Part shown: piece after piece, positions 15,788 to 24,802 of the stretch
How the letters are laid out: each line of letters opens with the position of its first letter
How positions within the stretch are numbered: the first letter of the stretch is position 1
From: Pseudomonas guariconensis
GTDB taxonomy: Bacteria; Pseudomonadota; Gammaproteobacteria; Pseudomonadales; Pseudomonadaceae
Assembly (NCBI RefSeq): GCF_900102675.1
Contig: NZ_FMYX01000005.1
Coordinates: 310,001-374,000, forward strand
DNA: 64,000 nucleotides
Reading direction: 5' to 3'
Translations under genes and position numbers: made by a program
The notes under the pieces: model-generated
The model's input: the letters and a program-made list of their open reading frames with translations, nothing else
Databases searched by the model: none
Told to the model about the DNA's origin: nothing

Positions 15788-15823
15788 CAGCGGGCGCGGC
15801 ACCTGCCGCGCCCGCTGTTTTCG
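15788..15823 (+). terminator. Strong GC-rich hairpin with T run in the divergent region
   Basis: AGCGGGCGCGGCA and TGCCGCGCCCGCT form a perfect 13-pair stem with a two-base loop, followed on the plus strand by TTTTCGTGTTGT. It looks like a terminator, yet no plus-strand gene lies upstream. It may insulate the two divergent promoters or stop a short leader RNA. Confidence 0.6.
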
Positions 15824-15886
15824 TGTTGTACGGACCAGATTTCAAACAGCTGAATTTGCATGGAAAATCTCGACCAATTTCGCTTC

Positions 15887-15902
15887 TTGTCAAGTGAGTC
15901 AA
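15887..15902. promoter_or_regulatory. Candidate regulator dyad 1 of the pyd locus
   Basis: TTGTCAAGTGAGTCAA reads as TTGTC-N6-GTCAA, an imperfect inverted repeat. It matches dyad 2 at most positions. A RutR-like TetR regulator encoded at 20468-21088 is a candidate binder, although E. coli RutR prefers TTGACCA-N2-TGGTCAA. Confidence 0.4.
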
Positions 15903-15996
15903 GCTGGTTCGAGGTCCGCTGTTTTTCCTGTTTTTTATAAAAAACTAATAAAAACAAGATGTTAATGATTGACGATTTTGCCAATTAATTTTTTGA

Positions 15997-17565
<1,569 letters not shown>

Positions 17566-17630
17566 GCCTGAGGGCTGCGCTGGCAGCCCTTCAGACACCA
17601 CGAACTGCCGTTGACTGCCATCCCGAGAAC

Positions 17631-17655
17631 GCCGGGCGGGTGACCGCCGCCCGGC
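17631..17655 (+). promoter_or_regulatory. GC hairpin between pydB and pydX
   Basis: GCCGGGCGG and CCGCCCGGC form a nine-pair stem in the 114-base gap between pydB and pydX. No T run follows. It may attenuate read-through or stabilise one part of the transcript. Confidence 0.45.
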
Positions 17656-17679
17656 CAATAAGAAAGAGAGGCTACAACC

Positions 17680-19047
17680 GTGATCGATGCCCTGAACCAC
17701 TTGCCCAAGCCCCGGGCCAGCCGTGAGCAGCTGGCCGAGGCGTTCACCGATCTTGCACCTGCGCTGACGGCGCGCCAGGCTGCCGTGGAAAGCGCACGCT
17801 GCCTTTACTGCTACGACGCGCCTTGCGTCAATGCCTGTCCCAGCGAGATCGACATCCCCTCGTTCATCCGTCGCATTGCCGACGAGAACCTGCAGGGCGC
17901 TGCCGAGCGCATCCTTTCGGCCAACATCCTCGGTGGCAGCTGCGCCCGCGTCTGTCCGACCGAGATCCTCTGCCAGCAGGCCTGCGTACGCAACAACGCC
18001 CAGGAGTGCGCGCCAGTGCTGATCGGCCAGTTGCAGCGCTACGCGCTGGACAATGCAGGCTTCACCGGGCATCCGTTCCAGCGCTCACCGGCTACCGGCA
18101 AGCGCATTGCCGTGGTCGGCGCAGGGCCGGCCGGGCTTTCCTGCGCCCATCGCCTGGCCATGCAGGGCCACGATGTGGTGATCTTCGAAGCGCGGGAGAA
18201 GGCCGGTGGCCTCAATGAGTACGGCATCGCCCGCTACAAGCTGGTGGATGACTACGCCCAGCGCGAGGTCGAGTTCCTGCTCGGTATCGGCGGTATCGAA
18301 ATCCGCCATGGCCAGGCGCTGGGAGCCAACCTCACCTTGACGGAGCTGCGTGGGCAGTACGATGCAGTGTTCCTCGGCCTGGGCCTTGGGGCCGTGCGCC
18401 AACTGGGCTTGCAGGATGAAGAGGCCCCAGGCGTGCTTGGCGCTACTGCATACATCCGCGAGTTGCGCCAGGCCAGCGATCTGACGCAACTGCCCGTGGC
18501 CGACCGCTGCCTGGTCATCGGTGCAGGCAACACCGCCATCGACATGGCGGTGCAGATGAGCCGCCTGGGCGCGCGGGACGTGAATCTGGTGTATCGCCGC
18601 GGCCAGGCCGACATGGGCGCGACCGGGCATGAGCAGGACATCGCCAAGGCCAACCAGGTGCGCCTGCACACCTGGGCCCGCCCCGACGTGGTGCTGCTCG
18701 ATGACTGCGGCCGGGTGCGCGGCATGCGCTTTGCCCGCACGGCGCTGGTCGATGGGCGACTGACCGACACGGGCGAGACATTCGAACTGGCCGCCGATGC
18801 CATCTTCAAGGCCATTGGCCAACGCTTCGACGATGCAAGCCTGGCCGATCCGCTGGCGGCGCAGCTGGAGCGCGACGGCGAGCGCATCCGCGTCGATGCG
18901 CAGATGCGCACCAGCCTGCCAGGCGTCTATGCCGGTGGCGACTGCACCGCGCTGGGCCAGGACTTGACTGTCCAGGCCGTGCAACATGGCAAACTGGCTG
19001 CCCAAGCCATCCATGCCGAACTCATGCTCAACGTGGAGGCTGCGTAA
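17680..19047 (+). CDS. pydX: Dihydropyrimidine dehydrogenase, FAD/NAD(P)H subunit
   Basis: A 455-residue flavoprotein like E. coli PreT and the small-subunit domain of glutamate synthase. Residues 40-110 carry the paired [4Fe-4S] cysteine sets CYDAPCVNACP and GGSCARVCPTEILCQQAC. Next come the FAD-binding GAGPAGLSCAHRL at 147 and the NAD(P)H-binding VIGAGNTAIDMAVQM near 281, then VYAGGDCTALGQD at the FAD tail. With PydA it reduces uracil and thymine with NAD(P)H. The start is a GTG at 17680 with AGAGAGG eight bases upstream. Its stop codon abuts the PydA start with no gap, so the two subunits are translated together. Confidence 0.92.
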   Translation: MIDALNHLPKPRASREQLAEAFTDLAPALTARQAAVESARCLYCYDAPCVNACPSEIDIPSFIRRIADENLQGAAERILSANILGGSCARVCPTEILCQQACVRNNAQECAPVLIGQLQRYALDNAGFTGHPFQRSPATGKRIAVVGAGPAGLSCAHRLAMQGHDVVIFEAREKAGGLNEYGIARYKLVDDYAQREVEFLLGIGGIEIRHGQALGANLTLTELRGQYDAVFLGLGLGAVRQLGLQDEEAPGVLGATAYIRELRQASDLTQLPVADRCLVIGAGNTAIDMAVQMSRLGARDVNLVYRRGQADMGATGHEQDIAKANQVRLHTWARPDVVLLDDCGRVRGMRFARTALVDGRLTDTGETFELAADAIFKAIGQRFDDASLADPLAAQLERDGERIRVDAQMRTSLPGVYAGGDCTALGQDLTVQAVQHGKLAAQAIHAELMLNVEAA

Positions 19048-20322
19048 ATGGCCGACTTGTCTATCGTCTTCGCCGGCATCAAGGCGCCTAATCCTTTCTG
19101 GCTGGCCTCCGCGCCGCCCACCGACAAGGCCTACAACGTGGTGCGCGCCTTCGAGGCCGGTTGGGGCGGGGTGGTATGGAAGACCCTCGGCGAGGACCCT
19201 GCGGCGGTCAACGTGTCGTCGCGCTACTCCGCGCACTACGGCCCCAACCGCCAGGTGCAGGGCATCAATAACATCGAGCTGATCACCGACCGCTCGCTGG
19301 AGATCAACTTGCGCGAGATCACTCAGGTGAAGAAAGACTGGCCTGACCGCGCATTGATCGTGTCGCTGATGGTGCCCTGCGTGGAGGAGTCCTGGAAATT
19401 CATCCTGCCGCTGGTGGAGGCCACGGGCGCCGACGGTATCGAGCTGAACTTCGGTTGCCCCCATGGCATGCCGGAACGGGGCATGGGTGCGGCGGTCGGC
19501 CAAGTGCCGGAGTACGTGGAGATGGTCACCCGCTGGTGCAAGACCCATTGCTCGCTGCCGGTGATCGTCAAGCTCACGCCCAACATCACCGACATACGCC
19601 AGTCAGCCCGCGCCGCCCATCGTGGCGGAGCGGACGCGGTGTCGCTGATCAACACTATCAACTCCATCACCAGTGTCGACCTTGATCGGATGGTCGCGCA
19701 TCCGATCGTGGGCGAGCAGAGCACCCATGGCGGTTACTGCGGTTCGGCGGTCAAGCCGATTGCGTTGAACATGGTGGCCGAGATCGCGCGGGATCCGCAG
19801 ACGCGCGGCCTGCCGATCTGCGGCATCGGCGGTATCGGCAACTGGCGGGACGCCGCGGAGTTCGTCGCCTTGGGCTGTGGCGCGGTGCAGGTGTGCACGG
19901 CAGCGATGCTGCACGGTTTCCGTATTGTCGAGGACATGAAAGATGGCCTGTCGCGTTGGATGGATCAGCACGGCCATCACAGCCTGGAGGCCTTCCGCGG
20001 TCTGGCGGTGGGGCACACGACCGACTGGAAGTACCTGGACATGAATTACCAGGTTGTGGCCCACATCGACCAGCAGGCCTGCATCGGCTGCGGTCGCTGC
20101 CACATCGCCTGCGAGGACACCTCGCACCAGGCCATCGCCAGCACCCTCAAGGCCGACGGCACCCATGCCTACAGCGTGATCGACAAGGAATGCGTAGGCT
20201 GCAACCTGTGCCAGATCACTTGCCCGGTGGAGGGCTGCATCGACATGGTGGCGCAGGACACCGGCAAGCCCTACCTCAACTGGACCCAGGATCCGCGCAA
20301 TCCCTATCGCGAGGCCAGTTGA
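19048..20322 (+). CDS. pydA: Dihydropyrimidine dehydrogenase, FMN/pyrimidine-binding subunit
   Basis: A 424-residue subunit like E. coli PreA. Residues 1-310 form a dihydroorotate-dehydrogenase-type barrel that binds FMN and the pyrimidine; the catalytic Cys is in NFGCPHGMPERGMG (Cys137), with further conserved segments KLTPNITDIRQSARAAHRGG and GGIGNWRDAAEF. The C-terminal ferredoxin domain has two [4Fe-4S] motifs, CIGCGRCHIACE starting at residue 345 and CVGCNLCQITCPVEGC starting at 382. Electrons arrive from PydX. Start ATG immediately follows the pydX stop. This is the last gene of the plus-strand catabolic transcript. Confidence 0.95.
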   Translation: MADLSIVFAGIKAPNPFWLASAPPTDKAYNVVRAFEAGWGGVVWKTLGEDPAAVNVSSRYSAHYGPNRQVQGINNIELITDRSLEINLREITQVKKDWPDRALIVSLMVPCVEESWKFILPLVEATGADGIELNFGCPHGMPERGMGAAVGQVPEYVEMVTRWCKTHCSLPVIVKLTPNITDIRQSARAAHRGGADAVSLINTINSITSVDLDRMVAHPIVGEQSTHGGYCGSAVKPIALNMVAEIARDPQTRGLPICGIGGIGNWRDAAEFVALGCGAVQVCTAAMLHGFRIVEDMKDGLSRWMDQHGHHSLEAFRGLAVGHTTDWKYLDMNYQVVAHIDQQACIGCGRCHIACEDTSHQAIASTLKADGTHAYSVIDKECVGCNLCQITCPVEGCIDMVAQDTGKPYLNWTQDPRNPYREAS

Positions 20323-20362
20323 TCCCTGGCCGGCCGGACGTGAGCTTGGGGCTGCTGCGCAG

Positions 20363-20436
20363 CCCATCGCAGGCTGTCGCCAGTTCCCACGGTTAAACAG
20401 CAAGATCTGTGGGCGCTGGCGACAGCCTGCGATGGG
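20363..20436. repeat. Perfect 21-base inverted repeat (REP-like/terminator)
   Basis: Arms at 20363-20383 (beginning CCCATCGCAGGC) and 20416-20436 (ending GCCTGCGATGGG) are perfect reverse complements. Inside them CCCAC and GTGGG extend the stem, leaving a loop of about 18 bases. It lies between the convergent pydA and TetR genes. It differs in sequence from the GCGGGTTTACCCGCG REP copies elsewhere in the window. Confidence 0.8.
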
Positions 20437-20467
20437 GCGCGTATCGGCACCAGGGGCAGCAATGGGA

Positions 20468-21088
20468 TCAGGGCTCCAGGCCGATGCCGCGCAGGATCAC
20501 GCAGGTCACGGTCTGCACGGCCCGCTCGAAGGCCGGGTCTGACAGCGGCTCGCCGCCATTGAGCAGCGTCACCTGATAGCCGAAGTCGGCGTAGTGCTGG
20601 GTCGCGGCCCAGATCATGTACAGCAGTGCCGAAGGCTCCACCGGCAGGATACGTTTTTCCTCCACCCAGCGTCGGATCTTGGCTTCCTTCATCAGCGCCC
20701 AGGGCACCAAGTCGTCGTCCAGGCTGGCGCCGAGCAGGGGCGCGCCATGCAGGATCTCTTCGGCCCAGACCTTCGAGCCCAGCGGCCGCGAGCGCGAATG
20801 ACCCATCTTTGCGCGAATGTAGCTGGTCAGTACCACCCGCGGATCCTCGAAGCGCTCGAAGCACAGGGCGTCCTGCTTCCACACTTCCAGCAGATCGCGC
20901 AGCACCGCCTGGTACAGCTCGTCCTTGGTGCTGAAGTAGTAGTGCAGGTTGGAGCGGGGCAGTTCGGCTTGCTCGGCGATATCGCCCATGGAGGTGCCGG
21001 CGTAGCCTTTTTCGGCAAATACCTTTTCGGCGGCCTGCAGGATCTTTTCGACGTTGCGTCGACGGATCTCGATCTTGTGGTTGGTCAT
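20468..21088 (-). CDS. RutR-like TetR-family regulator
   Basis: A 206-residue repressor-type protein. The N-terminal helix-turn-helix is TetR-like (KILQAAEKVFAEKGYAGTSM, DIAEQAELPRSNLHYYFSTK). The C-terminal part contains SRPLGSKVWAEEILHGAP, a segment I recognise from RutR and its relatives, which sense uracil or thymine. The ATG at 21088 has GGACAGG upstream and starts at MTNHKIEIRRR, the usual beginning; the longer frame to 21199 adds an atypical leader. Its location beside the pyd genes makes it the probable regulator of pyrimidine breakdown. It is transcribed away from the A-T-acyltransferase gene, sharing a 223-base divergent region. Confidence 0.88.
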   Translation of the reverse strand: MTNHKIEIRRRNVEKILQAAEKVFAEKGYAGTSMGDIAEQAELPRSNLHYYFSTKDELYQAVLRDLLEVWKQDALCFERFEDPRVVLTSYIRAKMGHSRSRPLGSKVWAEEILHGAPLLGASLDDDLVPWALMKEAKIRRWVEEKRILPVEPSALLYMIWAATQHYADFGYQVTLLNGGEPLSDPAFERAVQTVTCVILRGIGLEP

Positions 21089-21311
21089 AGCCTGTCCATT
21101 GCAACCTTCGCCCGCCAAGGCTAACAGCTTTACAGGGCACGGCCCAAAGCGAATGCACGACCTGCAAGCCTCTGGTTGGCATCTATGGCCACTGTGCACT
21201 ACCGTTCAAGCAACGGGGCCTGCGCCATTTATCGCTTTCTTTGATGCCCAGACCACGAATCAACGTTGTCAGGACGACGTCACTCGTTTGGCTTACGGAG
21301 TAGACAAGCAA

Positions 21312-24104
21312 ATGCAGGATGTCCGTCCGAACCCGCGTCTTCCCTTGGCCCACGATGCTGGGCAGCCGATCTTCATGGACTTTTTGCAGCAGGCTCAGCG
21401 CTCGCCGCAGGCGCCTGCCATTGTTTCCGAGCATGGCATCTGTACTTTTCTTGAGCTTGAGGCGATCAGCCGGGGTATTGCAGCGTTGCTGATCGAAAGC
21501 GGGGTGCATCAAGGCGATCGCGTCGTGATCGTTTCGAGCCGGTGCGCGGGGCTGGTCTACGCCATGCTCGGTGCCTCGCGGGCGGGCGCGATCTTCACGG
21601 TGGCCGACACGGCCTACCCGAAGGCGCGTATCGCTCAGATCCTGCATACGCTGCAACCTGCCTTCGTCTTGTTGGCCGGGGCGGCGCAGCTTGACCTCGA
21701 TGACGCGTCCATTCGGGTGGAACGGGTGCCGGAGCCGGCAGCTGAGGCCCTGGCGCGCTTTGCCCATCACCAACAGCAGTTGCCGTTGGTCGATCCTGAT
21801 CAACCGGCCTATATCACCTTTACGTCCGGCAGCACTGGCGAGCCCAAGGGCGTGGTGACGACCCACGCGCCATTGGTGCACTTCATCGGCTGGCATGTTC
21901 GCCAGCATGGATTTTCCCAAGAAGACTGCTTCTCGCTGCTCTCCGGGCTGGGCCATGACCCGGTGTACCGGGATGTGTTCACGCCGCTGTCCATCGGTGC
22001 CAGGGTTGCGATCCCTGCACAGACCACAGTGATCGACCCGACTGCACTGGCGGCCTGGCTGCAGGCCCAGGCGGTCTCGGTGGTTCACCTCACACCGCCC
22101 CTGGGCAAGCTGATCGAGACCGGCGCCAGGCTCGGCGGCATCAGGCTCGATGCGCTGCGCTACCTGTTCTGGGGCGGCGAAGCGCTGGGCAGCGCCCTGT
22201 ATGGGCAAATACGCGAAATCGCCCCCAACGCCTGCTGCGTCAACTTCTACGGCACCACCGAAACGCCCCAGGCCATGGCGTACCACCGGATCGATCCGGG
22301 CGCCGACCACAGCAGGATCCCCCTGGGCAAAGGCATCGATGGCGCGCAGCTGCTGGTCGTGGATGACGCTAACCAACTGGCCGGGCAAGGGCAGGTTGGC
22401 GAGATCCTGATCCGCAGCCCCTATCTGTCCCAGGGGTACTGGGGCGATACGGTCCAGACCCGCCAACGCTATGTGCCCAACCCCTTCACCCAGGCCGAAG
22501 ACGACCTGTGCTACCGCACCGGTGACCTGGGCAGTTACGGTGCCGACGGCAGCGTCACGTTCCTTGGCCGTGGAGACAGCCAGGTCAAGATACGTGGGCA
22601 CCGGATCGAACTGGCGGAGATCGAAGCGGTGTTGGCCCGGCACCCGCAGCTCAGGCAATGCGTGGTGCTGGCCGACACCGAAGGCCCCAGTACCAAGCTG
22701 GTGGCCTATTGCGTTGCCAACGACGCAGCGTCCTCCCAGGCGCTGCGCGAGTACGCTGCCAGCCAATTGCCGGACTACATGGTGCCGGCGTTGTTCGTGA
22801 TGCTCCAGGCGATTCCGATCACGCCGAACGGCAAGGTCGACAAGCGTGCCTTGCAGGCGCTGCGCGGCGACATCGAGGCGAGCACCGTGCAGGCAAACCA
22901 GGCGCTGTCGCCGGTGGCGCAAAAGCTGGTCAGCGCCTGGTCAGAAATCCTGCAGACGCCTGAGATCGACCCGAACCTGTCATTCGTCGAACTGGGCGGC
23001 GATTCACTGTCGTTCGTCCAGGCCTCGATGGTGCTGGAGACGCTTATCGGCCCGCTACCGGCGCAATGGGAGCTCAAGCCGATCCATGAGCTGTGTCAGC
23101 TAAGTGCCACGCGGCCAGCGGCCAGGCCTATGATCCGCGCCGTGGAGATCCCGGTGCTGTTGCGGGTGCTGTCGATCCTGCTGATCGTCATCGGGCATTT
23201 TCACGGTGGCTCGGGTTGGCCGATCGTGGGCGAAACGTCGGTGTTGTTCGCGGTGTCCGGGCTTGCCCTGGCGCGGTTTCAACTCAAGGCCATCGACGAC
23301 TATGGCAGCGTGCGCACGCTGATTCGCTCGATCGCCGTCATCGTGGTGCCGACCCTGCTCTATACGCTGTTGACCCAGGTCGTGTTCGGCAACGTGCACT
23401 GGCAGGCTTTCTTGCTGATCGCGAACTGGTACCCGCCAGCGGTCACCGGAGGTTTTTCGTATTGGTACATCGAGCTGCTGGTGCAGATGCTGGCGATCAT
23501 GGCGGTGGTGCTGTCGTTCGCCCGGGTCAGGGCGCTGATCATGGCGGCGCCGTTTCGCGTGCTGCTGGCCGGTGCCTGCGCGGCGGCCGTGGCGGGCCTG
23601 TTGATCGATGCCTATATCTTCGATGCAAGTGCGCTCTACAACCGCGTGCCCCAGCATTACCTTGCGGTCCTGGTGCTGGGCATGGCGATTCAATTTGCCC
23701 GGACCACGCCGCAGAAATGGCTGGCCAGCGCGGTGGTGGTGCTCGTGCTGGGCGGGCAGCGTGTGGTGGATGTGCTGGCGCATGGGGTGGACTTCAGCCA
23801 ATACGTCGATGTGGCCATCCCGGCGGTGCTGACGATGATTTGGTGGCGCGCCGTTCCCCTGCCTGACCTCATTGCCCGTGGGGCTGCCTTGATCGCATCC
23901 TCGACGCTGTTCATCTACCTGACCCACTATCAGTTCCAGTCCGTCGCGCGCCGTCTGGGCGATGTGCCGGGGCTCGATGTGGTTCTGGCCATCGTCGGCG
24001 GGATCGCTGTGGCTTATGCCTGGAACAAAGCCGTCCGCTTCGTCTCGATGCGCTGGAGTGGCGGCGCCAAGCGCAGCGCGGAAAAGTTCGAGCGCGTCCT
24101 GTGA
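21312..24104 (+). CDS. Adenylation-carrier-acyltransferase fusion (NRPS-like membrane enzyme)
   Basis: A 930-residue multidomain protein. Residues 20-515 are an amino-acid adenylation domain with YITFTSGSTGEPKGV at 167, NFYGTTE at 311, YRTGDLG at 401, a GRGDSQVKIRGHRIELAEIE segment and NGKVDK at 506. The substrate loop reads SGLGHDPVYRDVFTPL, a form I associate with LYS2-type adenylation domains. Residues 530-600 are a carrier domain with LGGDS, attachment Ser565. From 610 there are about ten membrane segments of acyltransferase-3 type: His629 in VIGHFHGG, an FAVSG motif, SYWYIE and FIYLTH. It should activate an acid, load it on its own carrier and transfer it at the membrane. The ATG at 21312 has GGAG 11 bases upstream; the longer frame to 21054 is unlikely. 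No condensation or thioesterase domain is present. Confidence 0.88.
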   Translation: MQDVRPNPRLPLAHDAGQPIFMDFLQQAQRSPQAPAIVSEHGICTFLELEAISRGIAALLIESGVHQGDRVVIVSSRCAGLVYAMLGASRAGAIFTVADTAYPKARIAQILHTLQPAFVLLAGAAQLDLDDASIRVERVPEPAAEALARFAHHQQQLPLVDPDQPAYITFTSGSTGEPKGVVTTHAPLVHFIGWHVRQHGFSQEDCFSLLSGLGHDPVYRDVFTPLSIGARVAIPAQTTVIDPTALAAWLQAQAVSVVHLTPPLGKLIETGARLGGIRLDALRYLFWGGEALGSALYGQIREIAPNACCVNFYGTTETPQAMAYHRIDPGADHSRIPLGKGIDGAQLLVVDDANQLAGQGQVGEILIRSPYLSQGYWGDTVQTRQRYVPNPFTQAEDDLCYRTGDLGSYGADGSVTFLGRGDSQVKIRGHRIELAEIEAVLARHPQLRQCVVLADTEGPSTKLVAYCVANDAASSQALREYAASQLPDYMVPALFVMLQAIPITPNGKVDKRALQALRGDIEASTVQANQALSPVAQKLVSAWSEILQTPEIDPNLSFVELGGDSLSFVQASMVLETLIGPLPAQWELKPIHELCQLSATRPAARPMIRAVEIPVLLRVLSILLIVIGHFHGGSGWPIVGETSVLFAVSGLALARFQLKAIDDYGSVRTLIRSIAVIVVPTLLYTLLTQVVFGNVHWQAFLLIANWYPPAVTGGFSYWYIELLVQMLAIMAVVLSFARVRALIMAAPFRVLLAGACAAAVAGLLIDAYIFDASALYNRVPQHYLAVLVLGMAIQFARTTPQKWLASAVVVLVLGGQRVVDVLAHGVDFSQYVDVAIPAVLTMIWWRAVPLPDLIARGAALIASSTLFIYLTHYQFQSVARRLGDVPGLDVVLAIVGGIAVAYAWNKAVRFVSMRWSGGAKRSAEKFERVL

Positions 24105-24169
24105 CGGGGCTGTGCGGGGGCTGACTGGCCTGCTAACGTGCCCACTTGCACCTGCACAGGCCTCGCCCC

Positions 24170-24790
24170 ATGCCCGTCGTCGACAACCTGATCGCCTTCA
24201 CCTTCGCCGCCACGGTGCTGACCCTCACGCCGGGCCTGGACACCGCATTGATTTTGCGTACAGCCACGGTGGAGAGCCGCACCCAAGCCATGCGCGCCGC
24301 CTTGGGCATCAACGCAGGCTGCCTGCTGTGGGGCGCTGCGGTGGCATTCGGGCTCGGGGCCCTGATTGCGGTCTCGGAGCTGGCCTACAACCTGCTGAAA
24401 TACTGCGGCGCGGCCTACCTGGCTTACCTGGGGCTGAACATGCTGTTGCGCCCGCGCCAGGCCTTGTCGGCTGCCGGCGAGCAGGCCAGGCCTGTGGCCA
24501 ACTGGTTTCTCAAGGGCATGATGGGCAACCTGCTCAACCCCAAGGTCGGCATCTTCTATGTGTCCTTCTTGCCTCAGTTCATCCCCCAAGGCGAGCCGCT
24601 GGTGGCCTGGACCTTCGGCCTGGTCGGGATCCATGTGGTGCTGGGGCTGCTCTGGGCGAGCGCCCTGATCGCCGCGACCCAGCCGCTGGCGACGGTGCTG
24701 CGCCGGGGCCCGGTGATCCAATGGATGGACCGCACCACCGGGCTGATCTTCGTTGCCTTCGCCGCGCGTCTGGTCTTGAGCAGGCGCTGA
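24170..24790 (+). CDS. LysE/RhtB-family exporter
   Basis: A 206-residue membrane protein with six hydrophobic segments and the LysE hallmark VLTLTPGLDTALILRTATVESR at the N-terminus, followed by the conserved GMMGNLLNPKVGIFYVSFLPQFI. The family exports amino acids and derivatives. The ATG at 24170 gives the usual length; its ribosome site is weak (AGG). It lies 65 bases after the A-T-acyltransferase gene on the same strand and may be co-transcribed, which would suit export of an amino acid or conjugate, but this is inference. It converges with the sensor kinase gene. Confidence 0.9.
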   Translation: MPVVDNLIAFTFAATVLTLTPGLDTALILRTATVESRTQAMRAALGINAGCLLWGAAVAFGLGALIAVSELAYNLLKYCGAAYLAYLGLNMLLRPRQALSAAGEQARPVANWFLKGMMGNLLNPKVGIFYVSFLPQFIPQGEPLVAWTFGLVGIHVVLGLLWASALIAATQPLATVLRRGPVIQWMDRTTGLIFVAFAARLVLSRR

Positions 24791-24802
24791 GCAGCACGCA
24801 GT

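Noticed and set aside
19456..19500. Suspected loss of the catalytic Cys in PydA because GMGAAVGQ lacks Cys
   Set aside because: The catalytic Cys of this family is in the NFGCPHG segment (Cys137), which is intact.
21054..21311. N-terminal extension of the adenylation protein frame
   Set aside because: The first 86 residues overlap the start of the TetR gene and have no homology-like features; the ATG at 21312 with GGAG upstream is a better start.
21183..22922. 579-codon open frame on the minus strand opposite the adenylation domain
   Set aside because: Antisense of a gene with all adenylation core motifs; composition is typical of a shadow frame.
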